DNA from: an uncultured Muribaculaceae bacterium | Lineage (GTDB): Bacteria > Bacteroidota > Bacteroidia > Bacteroidales > Muribaculaceae | Reading direction: 5' to 3' | DNA length: 64,000 nucleotides | NCBI GenBank assembly: GCA_910586595.1 | Contig: CAJUJB010000001.1 | Coordinates: 2,638-66,637 of the forward strand | Position numbers and translations under genes: made by a program | Notes under the pieces: model-generated | The model's input: the letters and a program-made list of their open reading frames with translations, nothing else | What the model was told of the DNA's origin: nothing | The model's database searches: none | Shown here: in pieces, positions 46,144-53,937 of the stretch | How the letters are laid out: every line of letters begins with the position of its first letter | Position numbering within the stretch: position 1 is the first letter of the stretch

Positions 46144-46707
46144 TTAAAAATCTAAAGTATCAGTGGGTGCAATATATTGATTTGGCGCAATGTAGTCCAA
46201 ATCAATCGTATTGTTTGAACGGACTGCTTTCACTGTATTATATTGACTTTTCAGCCATTCATCATAATCATCTTCATTGTCCGTTGAACCGAAAGCAGCT
46301 TTACGGATTCCTTCTGTTAGTTTATATTCAGCATCAAGGAATTTGCCGGATTTGTATTTACGGGCTTCTGACAATGGTATGGTGGCAATTTCAAAATCAT
46401 CGTATGCCATAGTGACATTGCCATATTTATCTGTCTGCGGATTTTCAAAACGCACCCAAACAGCGACATTTCTTGATTTCTCTGTCGTGGAGCATTCTTT
46501 ATAAATATCGTCTGCGACTTCGCTTAGTTGCACGCTATTCCAATCTTCACGCCCCAATTCAATCAACCCTATTGTCGGATGTTGCATTACGACACAAAGA
46601 TTATTGTCTTGCCAATATATCGTGTATGCCTTATCTTTTGATTCTTGTTGAAAGGCACACGAACTAAAACATAGCACCAATATCAGTGATAATAATATAT
46701 TTTTCAT
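46144..46707 (-). CDS. Hypothetical lipoprotein, element cargo
   Basis: A 187-residue predicted lipoprotein: MKNILLSLILVLCFSSC with the Cys at 17. The mature domain is mixed alpha/beta, starts with AYTIYWQDNNLCVVM and ends acidic. ATG at 46707 is preferred to the in-frame TTG at 46713. It resembles no family I can name. It follows the membrane-protein gene by 13 nt. Confidence 0.6.
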   Translation of the reverse strand: MKNILLSLILVLCFSSCAFQQESKDKAYTIYWQDNNLCVVMQHPTIGLIELGREDWNSVQLSEVADDIYKECSTTEKSRNVAVWVRFENPQTDKYGNVTMAYDDFEIATIPLSEARKYKSGKFLDAEYKLTEGIRKAAFGSTDNEDDYDEWLKSQYNTVKAVRSNNTIDLDYIAPNQYIAPTDTLDF

Positions 46708-46720
46708 TAGCAATGTTCTA

Positions 46721-47416
46721 TTATTTAGACTTTAAGAGAAATAAGATTAAAAAGAAAATTGTGACAACAATCCATATAAGAACAAATTGCAACGTCTGAT
46801 TTTTTAATTGTTCTCTCCAAACGTTGCCAAAAGTGATAGAAAGCCCTTTTGCGCAAACTGAAACGATTGTCGAAACGCCAACCATATAGACGATGCTTTC
46901 CCATTGAATTGAAGAAATATGATAAGCCGAATTTAGAATATTTTGAGTTAGCGGTAAGCCCAAATATAAAATAGCTATTATCAAAAGTCCTCTTAGAAGG
47001 AGAGTTGCACTCCGTCTTGCATAAGCGACAGAAAGATAAGTCCACCATGAGAACGAAGATAATATCAGGAATACTGCAACCTGTCTAATTGATGAGAGAC
47101 CATATATTGTGGTGATTCCAAAGTAATCTAAAATGCTGACACATAGTAGCCCAAGCAGAAGCCACGAACTTATGCATAGTCCGTTAAGAATGGATTTTAA
47201 TGCAGGATAAACATTCCATTCAACACGCTGTTTGCTAATCAGTTTAGAGTTAACTCTATTGCCCAAATATATAAATGCTCCACAGACTACCATAAATATG
47301 GCACTTGCAACAGCTTCAGACGTATTTGTAAAAAAGCCATATATCCAGCTCCCTACAAAAAACAATGCTATAATTATTCCAACAATAGATGATAAGACGG
47401 TATTGACTTGTTTCAT
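46721..47416 (-). CDS. Hypothetical multi-pass membrane protein
   Basis: A 231-residue integral membrane protein with about six hydrophobic segments (near 8-28, 36-52, 75-98, 108-130, 140-160 and 205-228). No conserved motif is evident. It is the first gene of a four-gene minus-strand run with two lipoproteins and a helical protein, and begins just after the structured region at 47437-47565. Confidence 0.6.
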   Translation of the reverse strand: MKQVNTVLSSIVGIIIALFFVGSWIYGFFTNTSEAVASAIFMVVCGAFIYLGNRVNSKLISKQRVEWNVYPALKSILNGLCISSWLLLGLLCVSILDYFGITTIYGLSSIRQVAVFLILSSFSWWTYLSVAYARRSATLLLRGLLIIAILYLGLPLTQNILNSAYHISSIQWESIVYMVGVSTIVSVCAKGLSITFGNVWREQLKNQTLQFVLIWIVVTIFFLILFLLKSK

Positions 47417-47803
47417 GCGAACGATACGTGCTTCTCATCCTCCATTGAAACGGGCTATGTTATTAAACGACAAAAGCGTGAGGACTGTTTCTTGCTTATC
47501 CTACAATCAGGCTTCTCGCATTGCCTACGGATTGGATAAGCAACAGTCGCCCACGCTTGGAGGATATATAGAATCCGACTTTGCGGATAGTATATAGCCG
47601 AAGCGTGAGCGTTGTTGCCACCCTCCTTAATCCGTTGTCAAATTTTGCGAGAATTTGATTGTAAAGGAAGAGTTTCAAAAACGCTCTTGAATAAAATATG
47701 TCTGACCACCTTTCGGGAATCAAGTGCAAAATTACTAAAAAGCGTTGGATTTTCTATGATAATGGTCTGACAAATTGTGCTGTGTATGCTCTACAACACG
47801 TTT
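47417..47803. other. 387-nt structured intergenic region
   Basis: No credible gene. It contains the long imperfect palindrome at 47437-47565 and a second short hairpin TCAAATT/AATTTGA near 47638-47660. The word AAGCGTGAG occurs twice. It lies between the RadC-like and membrane-protein genes, both on the minus strand, so it would be transcribed if they share a message. Confidence 0.5.
47437..47565. ncRNA. Long imperfect hairpin, candidate structured RNA or DNA site
   Basis: Nested arms pair in order: ATCCTCC/GGAGGAT (47437-47443 with 47559-47565), AAGCGTG/CACGCTT (47474-47480 with 47552-47558), GACTGTT/AACAGTC (47483-47489 with 47542-47548), GCTTATCC/GGATAAGC (47494-47501 with 47534-47541), AATC/GATT and AGGC/GCCT, closing on a 10-nt loop. 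About 30 nt stay unpaired on the left arm. It could be a small RNA, a riboregulator or a transfer/replication site. No family is recognised. Confidence 0.4.
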
Positions 47804-48253
47804 TTATAGTCTGCCCTCGTCATTATATGAGTAGTAGCTGTCGTATGGCGTAACGATGATATGGTCAAGCAGACGAATATCCATAAGTTCACATGCCGAT
47901 TTGATTTTGCGTGTCAGGCTATCGTCTTGTCCGCTTGGGCGTGTGTTGCCTGACGGATGATTGTGGGCGAGGATTATTGCTGTGGCGTTGCTGACTAATG
48001 CTGTCTGCATTACCACCCTGACATCTACGATTGTAGAAGTCAGACCGCCCTCTGAAATGGTGGTGTAGCCAATGAGTTTGTTCGCCTGATTCAGCAACAG
48101 AACCTTGAAAGTTTCCTTATAGCCGATGGTTTCTTCATCGAAGATTCGCTTTATAAGGAGCTGATGAATCTCTTTTGAGGAACAGAGGGTTTCTGTGAGT
48201 GGTTGCGGTTTGTATTTGAGTTGGATTTCTGAAACGATGCAATCTGTATTCAT
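47804..48253 (-). CDS. RadC/JAB-domain protein
   Basis: A 149-residue MPN/JAB-fold protein of the RadC family as found on mobile elements. The zinc motif HNHPSGNTRPSGQD is complete, and the end LLDHIIVTPYDSYYSYNDEG is typical. The N-terminal helix-hairpin-helix region of chromosomal RadC is absent, as in other element-borne forms. The exact activity of RadC proteins is unsettled; anti-restriction or DNA processing has been proposed for mobile copies. Confidence 0.88.
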   Translation of the reverse strand: MNTDCIVSEIQLKYKPQPLTETLCSSKEIHQLLIKRIFDEETIGYKETFKVLLLNQANKLIGYTTISEGGLTSTIVDVRVVMQTALVSNATAIILAHNHPSGNTRPSGQDDSLTRKIKSACELMDIRLLDHIIVTPYDSYYSYNDEGRL

Positions 48254-48297
48254 GTCCGAAATTTTGTCTGTTTATAATTGATTATTAAGGGTCTTGG

Positions 48298-48340
48298 GAA
48301 AGAAAATCGGACACTCCACTCTGATTGGGGAATGTCCGAT
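48298..48340 (-). terminator. Terminator of the DUF3871 gene
   Basis: An 8-bp stem ATCGGACA/TGTCCGAT (48306-48313 with 48333-48340) is followed on the minus strand by TTTTCTTT. It lies 22 nt after the stop of the DUF3871 gene. Confidence 0.8.
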
Positions 48341-48362
48341 TATTCAGGGAATCAATAAGCAC

Positions 48363-49379
48363 TTAGCCCAAGAACCAAGCGTATTTATCATCTCCATGCA
48401 GAGCGTTGCAGATGCCGACCGACACTTCGGTAGCGTTGACCGCTCTTTGCAGATAGCTGTCTATGTAACTGCTCTTGTTGGCTTCCGTAAGGAGGTTGTG
48501 GAAGTCGAACATGGAGATTGTGTTGTCCTTTACACCGAAGTTCGGATCTGCGTAGAAGTCACGGCAGACATTGTTTATCTGACTGTCGGTTATCAGGAGT
48601 TTAGGCACGTTGCGCTGATAGCGGTTTGGCAGAGCCTGATAGAGCCTCATGCGTCCGACAATCTGTGCAAACTGCGTTTCTGTCAGGCGAGTTTGCGAAA
48701 GCGTTTGCAGGAGGTGGATGTCTTGTGCCGGACGGAACGTATAGAACAAGTCAAGCACTTGCTTGTAGAGGTCGTGGAGCGACATCACTTCAAGCTGAAT
48801 CTTTGCACCCTGACCTGTCAGCACCTGATTGGAGCAGACGTTCATTCGCCAACCGATAAAGACAGAGAATTTCTCTGCGCCACGATTGGCACGATAGAGG
48901 TTCAGGTCGTTGTAGTTTCTTACGCCTCCTATGCAGAGTTCAAGACGTTGACCGTCTATCGTTTCGTGGATAGAGGGAATGGTGAAAGCGAAAGCAAGAC
49001 GCTGATAGAACTGCGTCTTTTCGGATTCAAGCAGTTCTGATGCACGTTTGCCAAGTGCGGAGGGTATGCGCCCACGGACGATGTGCGACACACGAATTTC
49101 AGGACGGTTGATGAGTTCACCGCTGAACACGTTGCAAGCGGCATCATGCACTGTGTTGATGAAGTCCTGATGAGAGATAGTCAGCTCCTGATTCGCCCAT
49201 GTGGGAACGACACAGTTAACGGTCAGTTCCTCGATTGAGATAGCCGATGTATTGGCTTCAAGGAACGTTACAGAGGGGACGGTTGGGTTGATGTCCTCAA
49301 ACCGAACGTCCTCTGCAATGTTGTTGAGTTCAGATGCGGTTGTGGTGGCGGTAGCTAATGCGATTGCGTTTGTAGTCAT
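48363..49379 (-). CDS. DUF3871-like protein
   Basis: A 338-residue soluble protein resembling DUF3871, a family I know from Bacteroides plasmids and conjugative elements. Visible blocks are FINTVHDAACNVFSGE, RPEIRVSHIVRGRIPSALGK, CIGGVRNYNDLNLY and SVFIGWRMNVCSNQVLTG. The last two resemble DNA-element-borne DUF932-type phage proteins. The function is unknown. It has its own terminator and faces a long non-coding stretch. Confidence 0.65.
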   Translation of the reverse strand: MTTNAIALATATTTASELNNIAEDVRFEDINPTVPSVTFLEANTSAISIEELTVNCVVPTWANQELTISHQDFINTVHDAACNVFSGELINRPEIRVSHIVRGRIPSALGKRASELLESEKTQFYQRLAFAFTIPSIHETIDGQRLELCIGGVRNYNDLNLYRANRGAEKFSVFIGWRMNVCSNQVLTGQGAKIQLEVMSLHDLYKQVLDLFYTFRPAQDIHLLQTLSQTRLTETQFAQIVGRMRLYQALPNRYQRNVPKLLITDSQINNVCRDFYADPNFGVKDNTISMFDFHNLLTEANKSSYIDSYLQRAVNATEVSVGICNALHGDDKYAWFLG

Positions 49380-50183
49380 TGTGATAAGTGTTATTGATTA
49401 CGAGGATAGCAACTATTACTATCAGAGCATTATCGCCGGATATATAATTGGATAGGTTAATTTCTTTTCCACCACGTTTTCAGGTCTGTCTTTCTCTTTT
49501 CTTTCCGGCATGAAGAGGGGGAGGTTAAATAGAGGTCAACACGCATTTAAGCGACTGTCCGAATTTTTTAGAGGGGTGTATTTCTATCGGCACACAGAGT
49601 TTTTGAAATGCGTACCTTTTATGCTTATGGTATTCATATTTAAGGATAAGCTTAAAAAGGTACGTTTTGTCTTGACAGATTTTATAAATGGAATATTGCC
49701 TCATTCTCAGTAAAATTGCAGACTGCTATTTATCCTGATTAGAATTAGTTTTTGTGCCGGATTTGATTTGGTAAAAAAATGTGCAAATTAGAGCTGCGCC
49801 CAAATTTTTATATGGAATCAGCCAAAATATTTCGGTTAACGATTTGACCCGCAACCATTTTGAACTTCCGATTTTAATGTCTATATTTGCTTATATCAAG
49901 GTTGGGAACGAGGAATTTACTGTCTGACACCTCCAATGCTTGAAAATCAATATATCCGCTCATGTAATATGGAATAGAGCCGAAATCACTGTATTTCGGT
50001 TTTATTTCGCGGTCGGTGTCTGATTTTCATTCCTGATGCCCTTTAGAAGAAGTTGATATTTTTAGATTATTGGACTGTCTAATTTTTAGTCCTGACACAG
50101 TTAGAATTAGATGCAATTACGTTGAGAAAACGGACAGAGAATTTAGATGCGGATATAATGAATTTCAAAAATTTTATTGGATT
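49380..50183. other. 0.8-kb AT-rich non-coding region with inverted repeats
   Basis: Lies between divergent genes. Contains a long inverted repeat (CGTACCTTTT 49611-49620 with AAAAGGTACG 49655-49664, and an inner GCTTAT/ATAAGC). Near 49984-50000 is a CCGAAAT/ATTTCGG hairpin followed by a T-rich run. GACACC and GGTGTC, and GAAAATCA and TGATTTTC, pair across 49925-50035 in a crossed order. It could hold promoters, a replication or transfer origin, or a structured leader for the gene at 50184. A 67-codon ORF here is not convincing. Confidence 0.45.
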
Positions 50184-51341
50184 ATGGCAGTTATATATGT
50201 GCCTGAAAATGTAGAGTTCCTGAATGAATGGAACGGATTTGAATTGCCGAAAGGTATTTTGAACAAGGGAGTTACGGGATGTGGAGCGACATCAGTAGCC
50301 ATTAAAGATGAACACAAGACAATTATTTGTAGTCCACGTATCAATCTTATAAAGAATAAGGTCAGTCAGCACAACGGATTATTAGGTGTATGGGGCGATG
50401 TAAAAAATGATGAGATATTGGCATATTTGAAGATGTCAGATAGACCTAAAATAATGGTAACGTATGATTCCATGCCACGATTAGCGAAGCTGATTGAAGA
50501 TAAGACCGATTGGCGTGTAGTCGTTGATGAGTACCAATATCTCCTTATAGATAGTGGATTTCGTTCAGATAAGGCGATAGCATTATTGGATTCCGTAAAT
50601 CAGTTTGACTATGTTACCTATCTCTCTGCAACTCCGATAGCAGACAAGTATATTCAGCAAATGGAGCAATTTAATGATGTGCCTTACACAGAATTGATTT
50701 GGGATAAAGTAGAAAAGATAGATGTTGAACGTATGGTTTCAGCCAAGCCAATTAACAATGCCATTGAGATAGTCAGGAATTATAAAAAAGGCGAGTTCCC
50801 AACAATAGGCGATGCGGTATCAAAGGAGTGTGTGATATTCCTGAATAGCGTTACCAACATTGCAAACATCGTTCATCAGACGGGACTAAAGCCGGAGGAT
50901 GTTAATATAATTGTGTCTAAAACAGAGGACAACAAGACTATTGTTAGAGAAATCGGCAAGGGATTCGATATTGGCACTATCCCATTGGCAGGAGAACGAC
51001 ACAAAATGTTTACGTTCTGTACTTCAACTGCCTTTGCCGGATGTGATTTTTACTCAACGTGCGCTTCTACTTTTGTTATAAGTGACAATAAGAAAGTCCA
51101 CACTTCTATTGATATTGCGACAGAATTAGCTCAAATAGCCGGACGGCAAAGATTGGCTTGCAATCCGTTTAGAAGGACTGTTATGTTCATTTATAATGTG
51201 GATATAGGGGAAAGCAATGCTGACATTTATAAAGAAGCGATAGAACGTAAATTAGAACGGTCAGAGAAGTTGGCTGTATGGAAAAATAGTGCCTCTGATG
51301 AGGTTAAGGACGATGTGGTTAAAGAAACATTTGAAATGTAG
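50184..51341 (+). CDS. SF2-helicase-like protein, N-terminal part before in-frame TAG
   Basis: A 385-residue open frame starting MAVIYVPENVEF. Helicase-like motifs appear in order: a P-loop-like GVTGCGATS in which the usual Lys of GK[ST] is Ala, VVDEYQYL (motif II), LSATPI (motif III) and QIAGRQRLA (motif VI, Q..GR..R). The frame stops at TAG (51339-51341) but the same frame continues to 51989 without another stop. The ATG at 50184 is preferred over the in-frame start at 50070. The changed P-loop questions ATP use, unless another Lys serves. Confidence 0.6.
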   Translation: MAVIYVPENVEFLNEWNGFELPKGILNKGVTGCGATSVAIKDEHKTIICSPRINLIKNKVSQHNGLLGVWGDVKNDEILAYLKMSDRPKIMVTYDSMPRLAKLIEDKTDWRVVVDEYQYLLIDSGFRSDKAIALLDSVNQFDYVTYLSATPIADKYIQQMEQFNDVPYTELIWDKVEKIDVERMVSAKPINNAIEIVRNYKKGEFPTIGDAVSKECVIFLNSVTNIANIVHQTGLKPEDVNIIVSKTEDNKTIVREIGKGFDIGTIPLAGERHKMFTFCTSTAFAGCDFYSTCASTFVISDNKKVHTSIDIATELAQIAGRQRLACNPFRRTVMFIYNVDIGESNADIYKEAIERKLERSEKLAVWKNSASDEVKDDVVKETFEM

Positions 51342-51368
51342 AATATTAAGAAATATAGTGAGAACTAT

Positions 51369-51989
51369 GTGCGATATGATGAAAAGTCAGAGTGCTTTAC
51401 AGTAAATCGTTTGGCGTACCTTAATGAGCGGTTTGCCTATGATGTTCAACATGAGAATTATCTGAATAGTGTCGTTGTAAAGAAACAGTTGGAAGATAGC
51501 GGTTTTAATGTCAATAAGGATGAGGGTATATCTGATTATAAGGAACAACTAAAATGTATTCTGACGAAAGAGGGATTTGCCAACAGAATGAAGCGATATT
51601 GCGAACTGCGACAAATGAAAGAAAAGTGTAGGTTTTATCTTGCATCCGATTTAATGGAACGACAATATGAGGATTTAAGATTTTATTATGATAGACTTGG
51701 ATTTGATAAGATCAAGGCGTTAGGCTACAAGGAATCAAGTCTGAAAAATGAATTGGAACGGCATTATCGTGAAAACGATATTAAGCGTAGGTTTAGAGAA
51801 GTCTTTGCCGTTGGTATGCGAATGGCAACTGATGATATTAAACGGACAATGGGAGATGTTTATGCGAGTTATGGCATTAAAAAGAAAGGCGTAGCCACTC
51901 AATTAGAAAGAGAGTATGGTATAAGGCTAAAACCAATAAAGGTTACAATGCCTGATGGATTCCGTAAAGGTGGATATGAATTTATATGA
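51369..51989 (+). CDS. C-terminal part of the interrupted helicase-like gene
   Basis: In the same frame as 50184-51341, separated from it only by the TAG and 27 nt of open sequence. It could start at the GTG at 51369. The 206 residues are charged and helical, with RLAYLNERFAYDVQHENYLN near the N-terminus. I recall this block as following the helicase core in uninterrupted homologues from other Bacteroidetes elements, though I cannot verify it. Probably one gene broken by a nonsense mutation, or read through at TAG. Confidence 0.6.
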   Translation: MRYDEKSECFTVNRLAYLNERFAYDVQHENYLNSVVVKKQLEDSGFNVNKDEGISDYKEQLKCILTKEGFANRMKRYCELRQMKEKCRFYLASDLMERQYEDLRFYYDRLGFDKIKALGYKESSLKNELERHYRENDIKRRFREVFAVGMRMATDDIKRTMGDVYASYGIKKKGVATQLEREYGIRLKPIKVTMPDGFRKGGYEFI

Positions 51990-51994
51990 AAAAC

Positions 51995-52036
51995 AAAGGG
52001 CAAGCCGATTTTGTGTCGGTCTGCCCTTTATTCTTT
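51995..52036. terminator. Bidirectional terminator
   Basis: Stem AAAGGGCA/TGCCCTTT (51995-52002 with 52022-52029) with inner GCCGA/TCGG, T-rich on both outgoing sides. It lies between the convergent helicase-like and ParB-like genes. Confidence 0.85.
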
Positions 52037-52047
52037 TGAGGTGGTGG

Positions 52048-52953
52048 TTATTCTGCTATGCGACCTTTTATTATGTCAATCTGTTTAATCACTCCATTCT
52101 CATCAAGGTTCCCTTTATCATTGTACATCGCCTGACGGTCGTTCGGAGTGATAGATTCAAACACTCTAAAGGCGTACTCCTCGTTTTTGCTGTTGCGAAG
52201 TTTCTCAAACCGTTCTATTAAGTATCGTTTGGCAATATCCTTGTGGCGAAATCCAAGTCGGATGCACAGATTGATGAAACGATTGCCTCTTTCGATGCTC
52301 TCTCCTTCAACGATTTTCTTCTTTGTCTTTACTCCTTTTTCTGTCTTACCTTGACAGAGCAGTGAAAGGTCTGATTTATTCAGTTCTTTGGAATTCCCAA
52401 AGAAGATGAGATTGAGAGTGCTTAGAGGAAATCCATTTGGATTCTCTTCGCTTTTGATTAACTCTTTGTAGCGAATTAGTAACGCAGTCTGCTGTACATT
52501 TGCTGCACCACGCACATAGTCAAGTGGTTTCCACTCCGCTTTTGTGACGTTGATTGCAGAGATGTATTCTGCAACTGTTTCATCGTTTGCCAGTTCTACG
52601 ATGATTGCCGGAACTTGGATTGCGGTTACATCTTTCTCTCCATTATAGAGTGATGTAGCGAAGATTCTGTGCTGACCGTCAAGCACAAGATAATAGTATC
52701 GTGCATTTTCAGCTGTAATAATGTTGTTGTTGATGTCAACGAGGGTTATATCCCCATTCACGACCGCTTTTTCTGCCGGAAGGACTTGTACGAGTTCTGC
52801 CTGACGATAGCCGTGTGCCTTGATGTCTGCATAGATTTTCTTGGCGTTGGCGAGATTCACGTCACGGTTGATGCCTTTTGCGAAAGCGGCGTTGCGTACT
52901 TCGGCGTTAGCTACTGCGATGATTTCTACGTTGGCGAAAGATTTTGTTGCCAT
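52048..52953 (-). CDS. ParB-like DGQHR-motif protein
   Basis: A 301-residue protein whose first half resembles the ParB/sulfiredoxin-fold nucleases and DGQHR proteins of mobile elements. Visible are YLVLDGQHRIFATSLY (the fold's nucleotide-handling motif), then IPAIIVE-like strands (VPAIIVELANDETVAEYISA) and INVTKAEWKPLDYV. The C-terminal half is helical. ATG at 52953 is chosen over the ORF start at 52989, since the segment before it lies in the 5' hairpin leader. Partition, regulation or DNA modification are possible; none is shown. Confidence 0.55.
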   Translation of the reverse strand: MATKSFANVEIIAVANAEVRNAAFAKGINRDVNLANAKKIYADIKAHGYRQAELVQVLPAEKAVVNGDITLVDINNNIITAENARYYYLVLDGQHRIFATSLYNGEKDVTAIQVPAIIVELANDETVAEYISAINVTKAEWKPLDYVRGAANVQQTALLIRYKELIKSEENPNGFPLSTLNLIFFGNSKELNKSDLSLLCQGKTEKGVKTKKKIVEGESIERGNRFINLCIRLGFRHKDIAKRYLIERFEKLRNSKNEEYAFRVFESITPNDRQAMYNDKGNLDENGVIKQIDIIKGRIAE

Positions 52954-52963
52954 GATTTTGTTG

Positions 52964-53013
52964 GAAATCAGGGGATAAATCAGCCACAACGTGTGGTCTG
53001 CTTTCCTGATTTC
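52964..53013 (-). promoter_or_regulatory. Structured 5' leader of the ParB-like gene
   Basis: GAAATCAGG and CCTGATTTC (52964-52972 with 53005-53013) form a perfect 9-bp stem, with an inner CCACA/TGTGG stem (52984-52988 with 52992-52996). The predicted transcript starts at about 53012, so the hairpin would cap the mRNA 5' end. It may stabilise or regulate the message. Confidence 0.5.
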
Positions 53014-53018
53014 GGTGG

Positions 53019-53049
53019 CAAAATTATATCAACCCTCAATGCTGTGTAA
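53019..53049 (-). promoter_or_regulatory. Promoter of the ParB-like gene
   Basis: Minus-strand TTG (53049-53047), a 20-nt spacer and TAATTTTG (53026-53019) give a near-perfect Bacteroidetes promoter. Confidence 0.72.
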
Positions 53050-53076
53050 GAGTATTATTTTTGAGATTTTCTTACT

Positions 53077-53937
53077 CTAAATAAATGGGTCTATTACCGG
53101 AAGTGGCATATCCTTGAAGTCACGCATCAACTTGTCAAAAGTGACGTTGTTCTCTTTTGTACAGAAATCTGTTGGGTCATCGCCTTTTCTATGGTTAAGC
53201 TCACCCGTAAGCCAAAGCACAGATAATCCGAAATTTCTCTCTGCCTGACTGAACGTACCTTTTTTCTGTTTTTTGTGTTTTATAGGTAGATTTCGTAAAA
53301 GAGTACAGATTAAAATATAGTCAATCTCACGTTTGGTTGGATAAATTGTCTCAACATAATCGCCTGAGTCCGATTTGGAGTTCAAAAATAATGCGATAAC
53401 AGACTTGATAAATTTCTTATTTGAGAATCTGAAATGTTTGCCACCTACCTTTATGTCAAGTTCCATACTATCGTCAGGTCGTTCATCTATCCTTGACACA
53501 AGGCGATTGACCTTATCTTCGATTCTCTCAATGTTTCCATTATAGAGCCATCTTCGTAGTTCATGCCAGATATAAACGATGAATTCAAATGTCGGTTTAG
53601 CTGACAATCCTAAGTCTTTTATGGCTTCTTGCAGAATATCAAAGTCGTAAAACTCTTTTTCTGACAAACCGGAATTTTTCAACTTGTCATCCCTATATTG
53701 ATAATGAGAGAGGGCAGAGTGTGACGGATGCCATTCCTCACCATCAAAATCAGGATATTTCAAAGAATATTCACTAATGTATTTTAACTGCTCCTTGATA
53801 TTCTGATGTTCTGATTCCGGATATTTCTTTACCCACGCATTAAACATAAATTCTTCTTCCCACCGTGCATTTTCTACATAGTTTTCAGGGAGTGGTGGGA
53901 ATTGTTTGCGTGTATTTAGAAATTCTGAAAGTTCCAT
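53077..53937 (-). CDS. Unknown partner protein encoded with AbiH
   Basis: A 286-residue soluble protein with no recognised domain. It has an aromatic and acidic N-terminal half (FDGEEWHPSHSALSHYQY), a helical middle with WHELRRWLYNGNIERIEDK, and a C-terminal part with IYPTKREIDYILICTLLRN and LSVLWLTGEL. Its ATG shares one base with the AbiH stop (TAATG), so it is translationally coupled to AbiH. AbiH is usually described as a single gene, so this may be a second component, regulator or effector. The function cannot be stated from sequence. Confidence 0.6.
   Translation of the reverse strand: MELSEFLNTRKQFPPLPENYVENARWEEEFMFNAWVKKYPESEHQNIKEQLKYISEYSLKYPDFDGEEWHPSHSALSHYQYRDDKLKNSGLSEKEFYDFDILQEAIKDLGLSAKPTFEFIVYIWHELRRWLYNGNIERIEDKVNRLVSRIDERPDDSMELDIKVGGKHFRFSNKKFIKSVIALFLNSKSDSGDYVETIYPTKREIDYILICTLLRNLPIKHKKQKKGTFSQAERNFGLSVLWLTGELNHRKGDDPTDFCTKENNVTFDKLMRDFKDMPLPVIDPFI

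Noticed and set aside
47496..47729. Small frame (77 codons) over the long palindrome
   Set aside because: No ribosome site or known motifs; the sequence is dominated by the inverted repeat.
49510..49713. 67-codon plus-strand frame in the non-coding region
   Set aside because: It contains the inverted repeat and lacks homology or a credible start region.
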